DNA from: Adenophora triphylla var. japonica
Lineage: Eukaryota > Streptophyta > Magnoliopsida > Asterales > Campanulaceae
Direction of reading: 5' to 3'
Assembly (NCBI GenBank): GCA_022495995.1
Contig: JAFEMH010002513.1
Location: forward strand, 271,356 to 335,355
Length of the DNA: 64,000 nucleotides
The position numbers and the translations under genes are program-made. Shown here piece by piece: positions 11,740 through 23,970 of the stretch (its first letter is position 1; every line of letters begins with the position of its first letter). The notes beneath the pieces were generated by a model. That model was not told the origin of the DNA and ran no database searches. It was given only the letters and a program-made list of their open reading frames with translations.

Positions 11740-12996
11740 AAGTATCTTGGCTAAACAAAGGACTGAAGATCTGAACCTTGTAGTCGACCACGCGGCTGAC
11801 CGCACAGCTCAAGGTAAGCCTCAGAGATCTGATTCACTTCATGCAGTCGACCGCATATCCATGGCTGACCGCACCCTCTCAAATCCTTAGACAAATTGAA
11901 GATTGAAGATCTGATCTTGGTATAATTGACTTTGACCACAACTCAGAGTTAACTCAAAGAATTATACCGTTACAGAGTTCACTCAGAGAATCTCAAAAAG
12001 GTGACATATGTTGTCATTCGTACAAAGGACACACCACCTTCCCACTAACTCTGCAACATGAAGACATAAAGGAAATGTACTCCAATCAGAAATCAACATC
12101 ACATTGTCCTTAATGCTTATCCAATAAGGAATTCCAATGGCTACTTTATTTCCAAGGCTATAAATAGACCTTGTGATCAAGCCATGAAAATAAGCTAGAG
12201 ACGTTGTTATAATCCTCAAGAAGTGTTGAAGCTCATACTCAGATCTCCAGAATCATTTGAATCTTCAAACACTTCATCTTCAACCCTTCAAGAAATATTA
12301 CTTACCTAGAAATCTCTCAAGCCTTGTAACCACAACAAGATTCATCAAGCTCTAATACTTCTATTATAAAGAGCTCTTGAATCTAGAACACATACACACC
12401 CCTTGAAATCAATCTTGTTGATTTCATTACTTGGGATACACTGGTTATAGTCTAGGATTAGCTTCATAGAAAAGATAGTTAGATATGAGATTGATTCTCA
12501 ACTTTGTAATCATTGTAATAGCAACTCAAATATCTGAATATACTATCTCCCTTAGAAAATCCAAGACTAACCATCTTGGTAGATGACGTAGATCATTTAC
12601 GATTGAACCTCTTCAAATCCTTGTCAAACACTTTCTGCATTTTACATTGTTTGTTCTTAAGTTTTCTTATTGCTTCTTGTGTTTGATCTTCATTGTTATC
12701 CAACCACACTTTGAATTGTATTTATAGTAGAAATCTGCCTTAGCATATTTTTCAACCTTGCGGTCGACCACACTTTCTCATTTGCGGTCAACCACACTCA
12801 TTTTCAATACTACACTTTTATACTTAGAAACTTCTGATGTGCATTTTACTATCTTGATAGTTGGTTTTTACTTGACCACACTTTCAGCATAGTAAGCCAA
12901 GGTTGATTTTTGAAAAGGGTTAGAAAATTTTTATATAGCTATTCACCCCCCTCCAGCTATTTTTCATACCCTTTTTGCACCTTTGGGACCAATAAG
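11740..12996 (+). mobile_element. Putative 5' LTR of Copia fragment F
   Basis: Noncoding region ending just before a tRNA-iMet-type primer site and followed by a Copia gag. It carries repeated GCGGTCGACCGC-type dyads (for example at about 11,785, 11,845, 12,761 and 12,783) and a pyrimidine-rich CACCCCCCTCCAGC end usual for this LTR type. I cannot fix the left end; 11,740 is an estimate. Confidence 0.45.
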
Positions 12997-13009
12997 TGCT
13001 ATCAGAGCA
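12997..13009 (+). other. Primer binding site of Copia F
   Basis: TGCTATCAGAGCA, one or two bases from the usual iMet site TGGTATCAGAGC of Copia elements, 79 bp before the gag ATG. Confidence 0.6.
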
Positions 13010-13087
13010 AACACCTTTATAAAACTATTCTTTGCTTTTCATGCTTAACAGCTTGGGTGCCGATTCGTCATGGCAACTTAAAAAGTT

Positions 13088-13700
13088 ATGGCAACGATTA
13101 ACAATTCACACATTCCTATGTTGGATGAAGATCACTTCGATATTTGGAAAGCTCGCATGTTGATTCATTTGGAGTCTATAGATGAGATGCTGGTTGATCG
13201 CGTAACCAATGGACCTTTTGTACCAATGAAGATTAATCCAGATGCAACTACCAATACTGAAATTCTTAAAGTTAAAATGCTTAAGTCAGAATGGACTGAC
13301 GAAGAAAGAAGATATGTTGCATTGGATAGCAAAGCCAGACACATCATTTCCGGAACCTTAAAAGTATCCACCTATCAGAAGGTCATCAAATGCACGACCG
13401 CAAAGAAGATGTGGGACGCTATTGAAAGCTATCTCGAAGGTGATGATCTGTGCAAGGAAAACAAGAATTTTGAACTGGAAAGAAGATGTAGCAGCTTTAT
13501 AAGACGGCCAAATGAAACTCTACGTCAAACCTACGATTGCTATGCTGAGGTAGTAAATGCTTGCTTATGTCTTGGTAAAGTGTTAACTGATAAAGAAATT
13601 AACATGACATTCCTTGCTGCCCTGGGATCCAAATGGATGCAAAAAGCAACTTCCCTCAAAGACTCAAAACATTTGAGATGGTTCAAGATCGCAATAACAG
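13088..13700 (+). pseudogene. Copia Gag (UBN2/DUF4219-type), truncated
   Basis: An open frame from ATG 13,088 encodes about 200 residues with the Copia Gag pattern: LDEDHFDIWKARM near the N-terminus, a KMWDAIESYLEGDD segment, ELERRCSSF, the RRPNETLRQTYDCYAEVVNA stretch and FLAALGSKWM. Full-length Gag would continue to a zinc knuckle. Here the family similarity ends at about residue 198 (KDSKHL), where the frame enters unrelated sequence and stops at 13,714. No Copia pol follows, so F is a 5' fragment. Confidence 0.75.
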
Positions 13701-14205
13701 AATCATTAAAATGAGCGACGACCATCAAGTTGCTAGGCTTAAGTGGGAAGAAGAGGACAAGGCTAGAGAGAAGGCCGCCGTTGAGCAATTCAAAGCTAGT
13801 GATGAGTGCTACAACATAATAGTTTCTTGAGTTAGAGATTTCTATGATGTTGGGTGCCAACACGTGGCACGCCGGGCCATAGTGGATCCTTCTGTCAACA
13901 TAAGTGTTGACAAGTTAGCCCAATAGGCTTTCGAGGACCGCTATGATGAGCAATCCCGCTTTGGTCACTCCTTAGTTCCTTATAATGCCAATGAGTTGGC
14001 CTTGATCGCTAAGCGGGATGAGGAGGACGGTCTTGAGCCCTGGGTCGCTCCTGCTGTTGAGCTGAGGAACTTCAACTCTATAATCCAAGAGCTAACAGAG
14101 GCCGATGAGGCTGAAGAAAAGAAGGAGGTCACCCAGGACCAAGTTTTGAGGATGTGGATCAGCAACAGGAGCAGCAAGATTGATCTTTCTTTTTATCTAT
14201 TGTAA
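13700..14205 (+). pseudogene. Charged ORF remnant, possible antisense ORF of element D
   Basis: From about 13,710 the plus strand reads a charged, probably coiled-coil protein (SDDHQVARLKWEEEDKARE), then SDECYNIIV, VRDFYDVG and, after two stops, FEDRYDEQSRFGHSLVPYNA and a Glu-rich end up to 14,205. I do not recognise a family. It lies beyond the integrase of element D on the opposite strand, the place where antisense extra ORFs occur in Tat-lineage elements, but no plant-mobile-domain motif is clear. It could also be a piece of another element. Confidence 0.35.
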
Positions 14206-14404
14206 CAAACAAGCACAAAACAAATTTTGTTTATTGTTTTATTCGTCATGCCTTGGCCCAATTTGGGAGGCATTTTATTTTATAACTCTTTGTACCATGT
14301 TAGTATTGGCCCACTTTTGGGAGATTAACTTTTTATATGCGAGCTGACTTCATTCATTTTTGCTTATAGCAAGTGTTTTCACTTTTATGGAGCTGGTGTT
14401 AAAG

Positions 14405-14885
14405 TGTTATCGACCAAGGTTTTGGTCGAACCAAATTTGATAACGAGATTGACTAAGGCTTTAGTCGAATCTATTTAAGAACGAGATTGACTAAGTCTTT
14501 AGTCGAATCTGTTTAAGAACGAGATTGACTAAGGCTTTAGTCGAATCTGTTTAGGAATGAGATTGACTAAGGATTTAGTCGAATCTGTTTAAGAATGAGA
14601 TTGACTAATGCTTTAGTCGAATCTATTTAAGAATGAGATTGACCAAGGCTTTAGTTGAATCTGTTTTGGAATGAGATTGACTAAGGCTTTAGTCGAATCT
14701 GTTTAAGAACGAGATTGACCAAGGCTTTAGTCGAATCTATTTAAGAACGAGATTGACTAAGGCTTTGTCGAATCTATTTAAGAACGAGATCGACTTAGGC
14801 TTTAATCAAATCTGTTTAAGAATGAGATTGACTAAGGCTTTAGTCGAATCTGTTTAAGAGTTCGAGATCGACTAAGAGTCGAATC
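14405..14885. repeat. 38-bp tandem repeat with GACTAA...TTAGTC dyads
   Basis: About 12 units of 38 bp (starts at 14,445, 14,483, 14,521 and so on). Each unit contains GACTAAGGCTTTAGTC, an inverted repeat with 6-base arms, followed by GAATCTGTTTAAGAACGA. It lies in the region 3' of the pol gene of element D. Confidence 0.85.
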
Positions 14886-14989
14886 TGAATTAAATACATT
14901 GTAAACATGGGGCAGTAATGTGGGTAGAACTTCTTTGGGGTGAGCCCTTTTTTATTGAAAAAGTAGCTTATTACATAGAGAACAAACTT

Positions 14990-16224
14990 CAAAAATAATA
15001 TCTAATCAAATGGCTAGCATGAAAAGGATGTTTTAGCTCACTTCCTCCAGGATTGCCAATCATGTAGGTCCTTTCTTTGACAACCCTTGTGATAACGTAA
15101 TGACCTTCCTAATTTGGTAATAACTTGTTTTGCTCAGCTTTGTGCCCTATCACTTCCATATTCCTCAAGTCATAGTCTCCAACTTTGAATGACCTTTTCT
15201 TGACCTTCTTATTGTGATACCCCTTGGTTTCTATTTATAGTTGACCATTCTGAGCTGAGCCGTCACCCGCCTCTCCTCGAGCAAATCTAAGTCGATCAAC
15301 CTGTTGGAGTCATTCTGATTATGATCAAGCAGTGCAACCCTTGCTGTAGGAATCTGTAGCTCGGCCGGTGCCATGACCTCCGATCCAAAGGTCAGAGCAA
15401 ATGGGGTTTCCCCAGTAGGCCCCCGAGTGGTTGTGCGAACTGCCCATAGAAAGGGGGGTTCGTCCAACCATCTACCTTCTATTTTGTTTAAGTTCTTGCT
15501 TAGGGCTATCAACACCAGCTTGTTGCCTGCCTCTGCTTGTCCGTTACCTTGTGGATAAGCGACTGAAGACTTCCAATGTTTAACACCCAACCTGTTCATT
15601 TCTGTCTCAAAATCCATTAAGAATTGTAGCCCGTTATCTGAGACGATTGAATGTGGCACCCCAAAACGACACTTAATGTAATCATGAATGAAGTTGATGG
15701 TGTTTCCTCAGTTATCTTGGCCAATGGCTTTGCTTCAATCCACTTGGTGAAGTAATCAATTGTTTTGATCACATACTTACAATATCCACGAGCGGGTGGG
15801 AAGGGTTCGATCAAGTCTATCCCCCATATGTCAAACGGCCAAGAAGCAAACACAAGAGTTTGCTTGGTGGTTGGTAGCTTTGGCAGGTCGACATACCTCT
15901 GACACTTGTCACATTTTTACACGAACTCGCGAGCATCTTCTTTTAAGTGAGGCTAGTAATATCCCAATGTAATTATTTTGTTCGCAATGTTCTGGCCCCC
16001 GGGTGTCCGCCACATATCCCATTATGTACTTCGAATAAGAGATTTAGGACTTCGTGAGGATGAACGGACCTCAGTAATAGCTTGATGAAGGACCTCCTGA
16101 ACAAAGCTTCCCCATGGATAGTGAACCTAGGGGACTTCTTCTTTATCACTAGCTCTTTTCTCGTCATCTGGTAGCTCGCCTGTCTCAATATAGGCTTTGA
16201 TCTCATCAATCCAACACATAACAT
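14990..16224 (-). pseudogene. Integrase of gypsy element D
   Basis: Read from the right. First a zinc-binding domain whose end HNGICGGHPGARTLRTK is clear (16,224-15,973). Then WPFDIWGIDLIEPFPPARG and DYFTKWIEAKPLAKIT of the catalytic core (15,853-15,617). Then IVSDNGLQF with the second catalytic Asp and YPQGNGQAEAGNK with the Glu (15,659-15,231), and a C-terminal part to about 15,000 where KVGDYDLRNMEVIGHKAEQ can be read with breaks. At least two frame changes and several stops make it non-functional. It would insert element cDNA. Confidence 0.85.
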
Positions 16225-16230
16225 TGTTTA

Positions 16231-16823
16231 TCGAGCATAGAACCTGCAATATTTCGTATGATAGTTGTTCTAAGTATGAGATTGGTTAGCCATATTTCTC
16301 CTCTGAGGTGGTTAATTTCAAAAGTAGGTCGGCTAATTCGTTGTCTTCACGGCCTACCCTCTGAATTTCCCAAAACTTCACGTCTCGGATTAACCTCTTG
16401 ACTAGCTCGCATTACTTGACCAAAATTGGATTAAGTACCTCGTACTCACCCTTAACTTGGCGTATTTAATAGCTGTGATCAAGACTTCATACTCAACCTG
16501 GTTGTTGGAGTCTTGGAATTTAAACCTTAATGCTTCCTCGAACTACTTTCAGGTTCGACCAAGACGATTCCAGCCCCACTAGCGTTCTTTGTTGCCGATC
16601 CATCTGGATACACCTTCCAGCAGTCCATTGGTAACCAGACCATCTATTGACTCGATGGCTCCTTGTCTTTCGAAGCCTTTTGGTAGGTGGGTTCTGAGTT
16701 GTCTTCTTTGGTGAACGTTAGCTCGACCAAAAAGTCAACTAGAGGTTGTGCTTGCAGCGTCTTTTGAGGTCTATACTCAATGTCAAACTCTGTTAACTCT
16801 ATCGCCCAATTGAGTAGTTAACC
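16231..16823 (-). pseudogene. RNase H domain of gypsy element D (decayed)
   Basis: Between the RT connection and the integrase, the minus strand at about 16,640-16,540 reads DGSATKNASGAGIVLV, the N-terminal RNase H motif (usually VDGSSN..SGAGIVL) with its first catalytic Asp. Downstream only short pieces remain, with many stops, down to the start of the integrase. Confidence 0.65.
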
Positions 16824-17408
16824 TTAGCTTCTGACTTGTGTAGAATTTTCTTCAAAGGAGCATTGGTCAGCACGACTATAGGGTGGGCGGAGAAATAAGC
16901 CCATAGCTTCCTTGCAGCTATCACCAAAGGCCACCTTATCTGCATTAAAATATCTTCCTTCCACATCAGATAGGGCTTTAATTACATAGTAAACTGGCTT
17001 TTGGATGCCACTCTCTTCTCGAACCAACACTGTAGCAACTGCTCGATCCTCGACCGACAGATATACGTACAAAACTTCCCCTTGGACCGGGCAACTGAGA
17101 AGGGGGGAGGAGCGAGATAGTCCTTGAGTTGTTGGAATGATGATGAGCATTCGATCGTCCACTCAGAGGCTTTCGTCCCCCGCAAATTTTTGAAGAAGGG
17201 GAGAGGTCTCTCTGCCGACTTAGCTATGAAATGACCCAAAGCAGCAACTCGACCATTTAGGCATTGGAATTCCATGATGCAAGTGGGCTCCTGCATTTCA
17301 ATCAAACCTTTAATCATTTCTGGGTTGGCTTCTATGCCTCTCTATGACACCATAAAGCCTAAAAATTTTCCCTTGACTACTCTAAACACACACTTGCTGG
17401 GGTTCAAC
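16824..17408 (-). pseudogene. RT C-terminus and RNase H connection of element D
   Basis: Minus strand 17,408-16,824. Remains of NPSKCVF and GFMVS, then CLNGRVAALGHFIAKSAERP and LPFFKNLRG, the usual thumb/connection of gypsy polyproteins, then a second frame with LSVEDRAVATVLVREESGIQK and PVYYV. Copia element G is inserted exactly after the codons ENDMRL, so the RT continues at 25,366. Confidence 0.85.
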
Positions 17409-18249
17409 TGTTGGTGTAATGCCCTAGGCTTTAGTTATGTTTAACTGAAAACCGTTATGTATCATCTTTATCGTTTATGTTTATTATTTGATTATTATAT
17501 AGTTTGCATATTTATTGTAATAATCTCCGTCCCTAATTATTAAGAGAATAATTAGTATAATTGTCAATGGATAATCATATGATGATTATATGCATAGAGA
17601 TGCACATTGAAATTATGGGTACTTGTTAGAGAACAAGTGACTGGACTTGACCCGTATGAGATTTATGTCATGGTCAAATGTCATAATTAAATCTCATGTG
17701 GTCACTTCATTTAGTCCCTAGACCTGAGATTATCATGACCTTACATATGATGAAAGTTATGTTTGATTTTAGTCAAACGGTATCTTAACACGATATCTAT
17801 AAAGGCTATCTTTGGCATAATCGGATTCATGATGGGAAGGATGATAAGTCAAGATGGAATTTGTCCCTCGCAAGAGAGATGTTTTGCTTGGGCCCTCGAT
17901 GAGTGATAATGATGAAAGCGTGTGGCCACACCCCAATATGATTGGACTATCATTATACTCAAGATCGAGAAAGCATTGAACAAATACAAGTTGACGTGGA
18001 CCATGACTTGTGTTCAATATAACATCGTGAGACAAAGGGAGAAATGGAAGTGTACCATTGGAAACGTGAACTCTTACGTTGTGTTATTTGGGTAGACATA
18101 ATGGCTTGCTAGAGTCCGCTTATGTCTTATGAGGGTCGATATGATCGGACTCATTGCCAACATAATACAATCCTATTGGGTCACACACAAATAGAATGAA
18201 TTGGTTGAACAAAAGGAAGAATGATTGAGAGTCTCAGTATCTGGCTACA

Positions 18250-18298
18250 TATGTCACGCGACATATTAAGCTAATGGCTTAATATACCGCGCGACATA
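18250..18298. repeat. Palindrome pair in 5' LTR of Copia G
   Basis: TATGTCACGCGACATA at 18,250-18,265 and TATACCGCGCGACATA at 18,283-18,298, 33 bp apart, with GGCT/AGC flanks. The same pair is in the 3' LTR at 24,813 and 24,846. This is the motif of the unrelated gypsy LTRs A and B. Confidence 0.85.
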
Positions 18299-18368
18299 AT
18301 AAGCCCGTACGCGGTTTGACAGCCTGTCTCTCCTAATACGATTAGGAGACGTATTCTTACTATTGTAG

Positions 18369-18376
18369 TATAAATA
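18369..18376 (+). promoter_or_regulatory. TATA box of Copia G LTR
   Basis: TATAAATA, 70 bp after the second palindrome and about 20 bp after the CTCCTAATACGATTAGGAG hairpin. Copied in the 3' LTR at about 24,931. Confidence 0.55.
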
Positions 18377-18803
18377 CAAGGGGTCTGTCAGACCTAATTC
18401 TCTAGCCGAATTTTTCAATAGAAATTCACAATCAAAAGTCCTCTCAATATTCTTCCATAAGTTTTAGGAATCTAGCAATTCCCAACCCGAGAATCGTTCT
18501 CGACATTCATATTTGTGTGGATTACCAAAAGAGGATCTTAATTTTGTTCAAACAAATCAAAGACCTAGAGTTCAAATCTGAAGATCCAAAGGAGTTGAAG
18601 ATTCGAAGATTTGAAGATCAAAAGTTTGTGATTACGAATCACATAATTATCCGTTCGATAGCTCAAGACCGGAAAGCAATTTAGGTTGGTAAATTCTATC
18701 TCATAGCAATTCAATTTAATCGTATAGAACGGATCTTAGGGCTTGGGTTTTGTGTTAATTTTATGCTTAATCCCGCTGCGCATGGATCCATAAAACCCAA
18801 CAG

Positions 18804-18816
18804 TGGTATCAGAGCC
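18804..18816 (+). other. Primer binding site of Copia G
   Basis: TGGTATCAGAGCC, one base after the LTR end, the standard initiator-tRNA-Met site of plant Copia elements. Confidence 0.9.
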
Positions 18817-19044
18817 CCGTTCGTATGATTAAGTTTGAATTAACATGCTAGATTTAAGATATAAATTGTTTATATGCTTATTGCATGTTTTTGAATGCGA
18901 TAGAATTTTGATTGTTTATGTGAAACAATGTGAAAATCGTTTTCGAATTATGATGAATTAAATCTGTAAAAGGGTTGTTTTATATGATTTAATTGTCATG
19001 TGATCTGAATTACATGAATCCGGAGATCCTGCGAACTGGCTGCT

Positions 19045-19140
19045 TAGGTCGCGCGACATAGTAGGCCACATGTGGAAATTGCACCGCTAGTTATGTCACG
19101 CGACATAATTAGCCACTGGCTAGTTATGTCACGCGACATA
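19045..19140. repeat. Three palindrome cassettes in the leader of Copia G
   Basis: TAGGTCGCGCGACATA at 19,045, TATGTCACGCGACATA at 19,092 and again at 19,125 (33 bp apart), each with GGC/CTAG-type and AGCC flanks. They lie in the leader, outside the LTR, about 240-340 bp after the primer site. Confidence 0.85.
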
Positions 19141-19952
19141 ATAAGCCAAATTTGGGCAGAATCAGTTTGTTTAATTTTTCTGCTATTCTGTGATTGTGTT
19201 TACAATCTGATATGTTTATATGATAATCTGGATGCTATAAATTTTTGGAAATAAAATTTATAGGACCATGCTAGATTAATTCATTGTTTATGATGCATGC
19301 TTAATTAATTCAAATATGTTTTTATTAATTGTTGCGATGCATGAATTAATTATTCTTAAGTGTTAAGAATTTTATTAGATGTTTAGTTGAAACATTGATT
19401 CATAGTTTCCTAATATGTTTAGATTTAGACATTGTAAATTTTGGATTTTATGATTGTTTATGGAAACAAGTCATAATTACGCGAAATTTAAAAGGAAACT
19501 GATTGTTTATAAAAGGTAATGATTATGTTGCCAAATCAGAGCTGATTTCTAATTGTGCATGACTAGGAGAGTTCTGTCTAAGGAAGAGTTGGTACTTAAG
19601 TAGTCCTTGTGGCTCATCTATCTTCCTGGGAACTTACCTGGTGCATGATTGTGACTATCTTTGTTGATATGCTTATAATCTACCTTAAAGAACCTTCATT
19701 TAACTTTTAAGTTCTTTATGCCAATCCATGATTAAAACACTTGAGACCACTCGAATAGTTTTGGGTGGGCTTGCCATAGCAAGGTGCTTTGATTCTATTC
19801 CGTTTGCGAGCAAGATGAGGAAATGGTGGTTCCTATACGTTTAAAATGGATGAACTTAATTGGGTTATCAAAATGGTTTTGGACCCAAGGCATAAGATGA
19901 GATTAAAATATGCTTGGACATATGATGTCTTAAATAAATCTCATAAAAGATC

Positions 19953-20160
19953 CTAAGAGTCATATATGATATGATTGATGTTTTCTACCTAATTAGTTTA
20001 ATCTTGAGCGGTGCGCCATAGCGTACTTGAGATTAAATTAAAGTTGGATCTTAGCCCTAAGAGTCATATACGATATGATTGATGTTTTCTACCTAATTAG
20101 TTTAATCTTGAGCGGTGCGCCATAGCGTACTTGAGATTAAATTAAAGTTGGATCTTAGCC
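19953..20160. repeat. 104-bp tandem duplication in leader of Copia G
   Basis: Units 19,953-20,056 and 20,057-20,160 are nearly identical (one visible change, TATATGAT versus TATACGAT), so the duplication is recent. Confidence 0.85.
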
Positions 20161-20559
20161 CATTAAATGCATATTATGCTTATTTGCATTGGAAGGTGTA
20201 TGATTTAGTGGGAGTATTTGTAAAATACATTATTTGCTCTTAAATGATAAATGTGTTGATATTGATATGTGTTCATATAATTTGTATATTTTGTTGTAGA
20301 AGTAGCATTACATAATGATAATTGCGATTCGTCCTTATGAAGGACAAAGTTCGAAAGGAACAATACATAATGTGTACGTTCTTGACGAATCCCACCCATT
20401 GCAAATGTTGCAAAGGGCAAATAAGGAAGCAACATTAGAAACATATTGATGATTCTGACAATATTGCTTGCCTTGTATTTGCCACCATGTTTAAAGGCTC
20501 TTATGAAGAACCTTGAGCACATGATAACTATTCTTTTGTTCTAGCACACCGCATAAAGG

Positions 20560-20900
20560 AAATGTTCCAAATGCGAACTAGGCAAAAGATATATGTTGTG
20601 GTGAAGGCTCTCAATTCATATGATGAAAGAAGGAGCAATCCGCAAATTGTGTTAATGGTTGACACAATAAAAGGGTTCATAAAGGAAGGAAAAGAAGGTA
20701 AAGCAAAAGTTGCTAAACCTAGGACAAATGTTGTCAAAGCCGAAGAGGCTAAACCCAAAGTGTCTCAAAAGGATGCATTTTGCTATCATTGCAATAAGAT
20801 TGTCATTGGAAGCAAAGTTGCAAGGCTTATTAGGAAGGCCTAAAAGGTGAAGAAGGGCAATATGATTGCTACTACTTCAAATATCTATATGATAGATATT
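20560..20900 (+). pseudogene. Gag remnant of Copia G
   Basis: Open stretch with KIYVVVKALNSYDE, a Lys-rich linker and CYHCNKI, the first half of a CCHC knuckle. The expected GH and last C are lost (reads IVIGSKVARLIRKA), so nucleic-acid binding by the knuckle would be impaired. The N-terminal part of Gag is not visible. Confidence 0.6.
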
Positions 20901-22050
20901 TTCCCTTCGACTTCTTGTTCTTGGGTATATGATACCGAATTGGATCCCACATTTGTTTAAATGTGCAAGAAACAAAGAATAGAAAGCTACTCAAATAAGG
21001 TAAATTAAACCTAAGCATGAGAATGGAGCAAGAGTTGCTACATTAGCCATAAGGGACTTATGAAGTCACTTTGCCTTGTGAAGTAGTACTTGTTTTGAAT
21101 AAGTATGACTACGTTCCGAATTTGAGTAGGAGTATTATTTTCGTTTCTTAAATGGATGATGAAGGATATAATTTTCTTATTTTCAATAAGAAGTTTTATA
21201 TTCATTTAATAATATGCCTTATTGTAATGCATATGTCATTAAATGGTCTTCATATCCTTGATGATGAGAAACAAAATAATATTGAAGATATCTATAATAT
21301 AAATGGAAAATCTAAACCGAACAATATGAACAAAGCGTTCATATGGCATTGCCGGCTTGGTCAAATAAATAAGAAACATATATCTAAACTTCATTAATAT
21401 GGACTTTTAGACTCATATGACCATGAATCATTTGAGGAATTTGGATCTTATTTATTGGGATTATCGACCAAACCACCCTACACTAAAGTAGTGGGAGGGC
21501 TAGTGACTTATTGGTCATTATACATGAGATGTATGTGGACCATTAAGCAGCATTGCTAGGGGAGGATTTCGGTATTTCATCACATTTACCAATGACTTAT
21601 CTAGATATGACTATGTCCATCTGATGAAGTCCAAAGGTGAATCGTTTGAGATGTTTCGAACATTTCAAGATGAAGTGCAAAACAACTTGGTAAAACTATT
21701 AAGTACTTCGATTAGATTGAGGTGGTGAATATTTGAGCCAAGAGTTTGACAATCATCTCAAAACTATGAAATCGTTTCAAAGTTGACTCCACCCGGAACA
21801 TCACATTGTATGGTGTATCTATAGGAGGAAGTGAACCTTGTAGGACATGGTTCATTCGATGATGTGTCAAGTTGACTTTCCTAATTCCTTTTGAGGATAT
21901 GCATTAGAAATAATGCGGTTACACTGAATTGAGTCCTTACTAAATCGGTTTCTAAGGCCCCACATGAGATGTGGCATGGAAGAAAACTTAGTTTGTCTTT
22001 CATGAAGATTTGGGGTTGCGAATCTTATGTAAAGAGACTTGTCTCTTATA
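20900..22050 (+). pseudogene. Protease and integrase remnants of Copia G
   Basis: FPSTSCSWVYDTELDP at about 20,905 is the protease site with DTG changed to DTE. The pre-integrase motif IWHCRLGQINKKHISKLH is clear at 21,340-21,395. GGFRYFITFTNDLSRYDYVHLMKSK at about 21,560-21,640 is the integrase core with D changed in part. Stops interrupt it throughout. Confidence 0.7.
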
Positions 22051-22339
22051 AGTTAGCACCAAATCTAACCAAGTTATTTTCGGAAATTGATCTTACAACC
22101 ACAAAAGAGAACAAAACGTTTGTTGCTCTATACGATTTGTTTCTTGAGAAATAGCTTCTCAATAAAGAATCTAGTGAGAGTAAAATTAATCTTGAAAGAA
22201 GTTCAAGAACCCAAAAATAATATGGAACCAAGAGTAGAGACAAAACCAAGTTCACAAAGGAGTTGTGAAACCGGTTCAAGATGCACAAGTCCATCGTAGA
22301 TTAGATAGGTCACGATCCGAACTCAAGGAATAGTGATTT

Positions 22340-23960
22340 CTCGTTGCGGAAAGTGATGAAGTGGAAGTCATTAAGAATGACGATCCTACTTGCTATCAAG
22401 AAGCGATGTCCTCTCCTAATTTGGATAAATGGTTAGGAACCATGGAGTCCGAATTGCAATCCATGTTTGACAATCAAGTTCGGAACTTGATTAGGCTACC
22501 TGAAGGTGTAAGAACTAAAGGGTGCAAGAAAGTCTTCAAGATCGACATGGATGTGAAGGTGTATACTTTCGTGACTAAGGATTGTAGCAAAGGGATTTAG
22601 GTTAATTCATAGTATTGACTATGTTGAAACCTTTTTTGCCAGTTACAATGTCGAAGTCTGTTAGAATTTCAATTGCCATAATCGCATATTGTGACTATGT
22701 GATATGACAAATGGATGTCAAACGACTTTCTTTAAATGGAAAGATTATTAAGGATGTGTAGAGTACACAACCCGAATAGTTTGTCGATCCAAGAAACTCT
22801 AATAAAGTATGCATGTTGCAAAGATCCATGAGATGGGTTGAAGCAAGCTTAAAGGAATTGGAATCTTCGTTTTGATGAATTGGTCAAAGAGTTTGACTTT
22901 ATCAAGTACGAAGATGAACCTTGTGTATGCATGAAATTCAGTGGGAGCATGGTATTATTTCTATTGTTTATTACAATGATATCTTACTCATTGGAAAAAC
23001 AAGTTTCGACACTTAAGACTGTTAAGTCTTGGTCAAGGAAAGGTTTCTCAATGAAAGATATGGGTGAAGCCGCTTAAATCCTTGGCATCAAGATCTATAG
23101 AGATGGATCTAGAAGGATAAATTGGTTTGAGTCAAAGTGTTCACATTGACAAGATTCTTAGAAGAGTCTAAGAAGAGTAGCTTGTCAATGGGTCATGGTA
23201 TTTCTCTTAGCAATATTCATTGTCTTATGACAACTGATGAGCAAAAGGGAAATGAATGAAGTTCCATATGCTTCGGCATTTGGATCTGTCATGTATGCCA
23301 TGATTTGTACTAGACCCGACATCTCATATGCTCTAAGCATGATGAGTCGATACCAATCTGATCCTGTGATGAGAACCATTGGATGGCAGTCAAGATGATC
23401 CTTAAGTACTTAAGAAGAACTAAGGATACGTTCTTGGGATTTGAAAGATTGGAAGTTAATCTTGTTGTAAGGGTTACAAAGATGCTAGCTTCCAAACTGA
23501 CAAAGTTATTTTAAAATCGCAATTAGGATTTGTGTTTGTGCTTATTAGAGGTGCAATTTTGATTGGAAGAGTTCCAAGCAGAAATTGTAGCCGATTCTAC
23601 TACTAAGGCCATATTTTAGCAACATATGATGTAACTGAAAGAGGCAGTTTGGATCAAAAGTTCATTTAGTGTTTTGGAAACACTTCAAGTGTTTTTCCAA
23701 GTATCACTAATCCGTGGAACTTTGTTGTGATAATTATGGTGTCATTTGTGCAAACAATGGAACCAAAATCACAACGGTGATCCAAACACTCACTTAGACG
23801 TTCTTCGAGGAATTCATAAAGAATGAGAAGACGTTAAGATATACAAAATACCAACCGATGATGACATAAGGGATTCACTTACAAAGACCCTCGCATAGGA
23901 AGAAGCATGGTGGGCATGTTAGATCCATGAGTATTCGATACATAAATGGAGCCTAGTGCA
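22340..23960 (+). pseudogene. Reverse transcriptase and RNase H remnants of Copia G
   Basis: The RT begins with DPTCYQEAMSSPNLDKWL and GCKKVFKIDMD (22,383-22,560), then EFDFIKYEDEPCVCMKFSGS (22,886-22,950). The catalytic YVDD box reads YYND, in a different frame from its surroundings, so two changes hit the active site. Further on, FSMKDMGEAA, CTRPDISYALSMMSRYQSDP and ADSTTKA of the RNase H part are recognisable up to the polypurine tract at 23,961-23,969. Confidence 0.75.
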
Positions 23961-23970
23961 AGTGGGAGAC

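Larger units (their letters stand above)
17409..18802 (+). repeat. 5' LTR of Copia G
   Basis: TGTTGGTGTAATG...AACCCAACA. Contains two of the TATGTCGCGCGACATA-type palindromes (18,250 and 18,283), a TATA box at 18,369, and a hairpin CTCCTAATACGATTAGGAG at about 18,332-18,350 between them. The second LTR is 99.6 percent identical by my count. Confidence 0.9.

Noticed and set aside
14405..14885. Array as the 3' LTR of element D
   Set aside because: It shows no similarity to the 5' LTR at 34,489-35,112 and is a simple 38-bp tandem repeat.
17769..18035. An 88-codon minus-strand frame also present at 24,389-24,598
   Set aside because: It recurs only because it lies in both LTRs of Copia G, and it is broken by the 1-bp indel; no domain.
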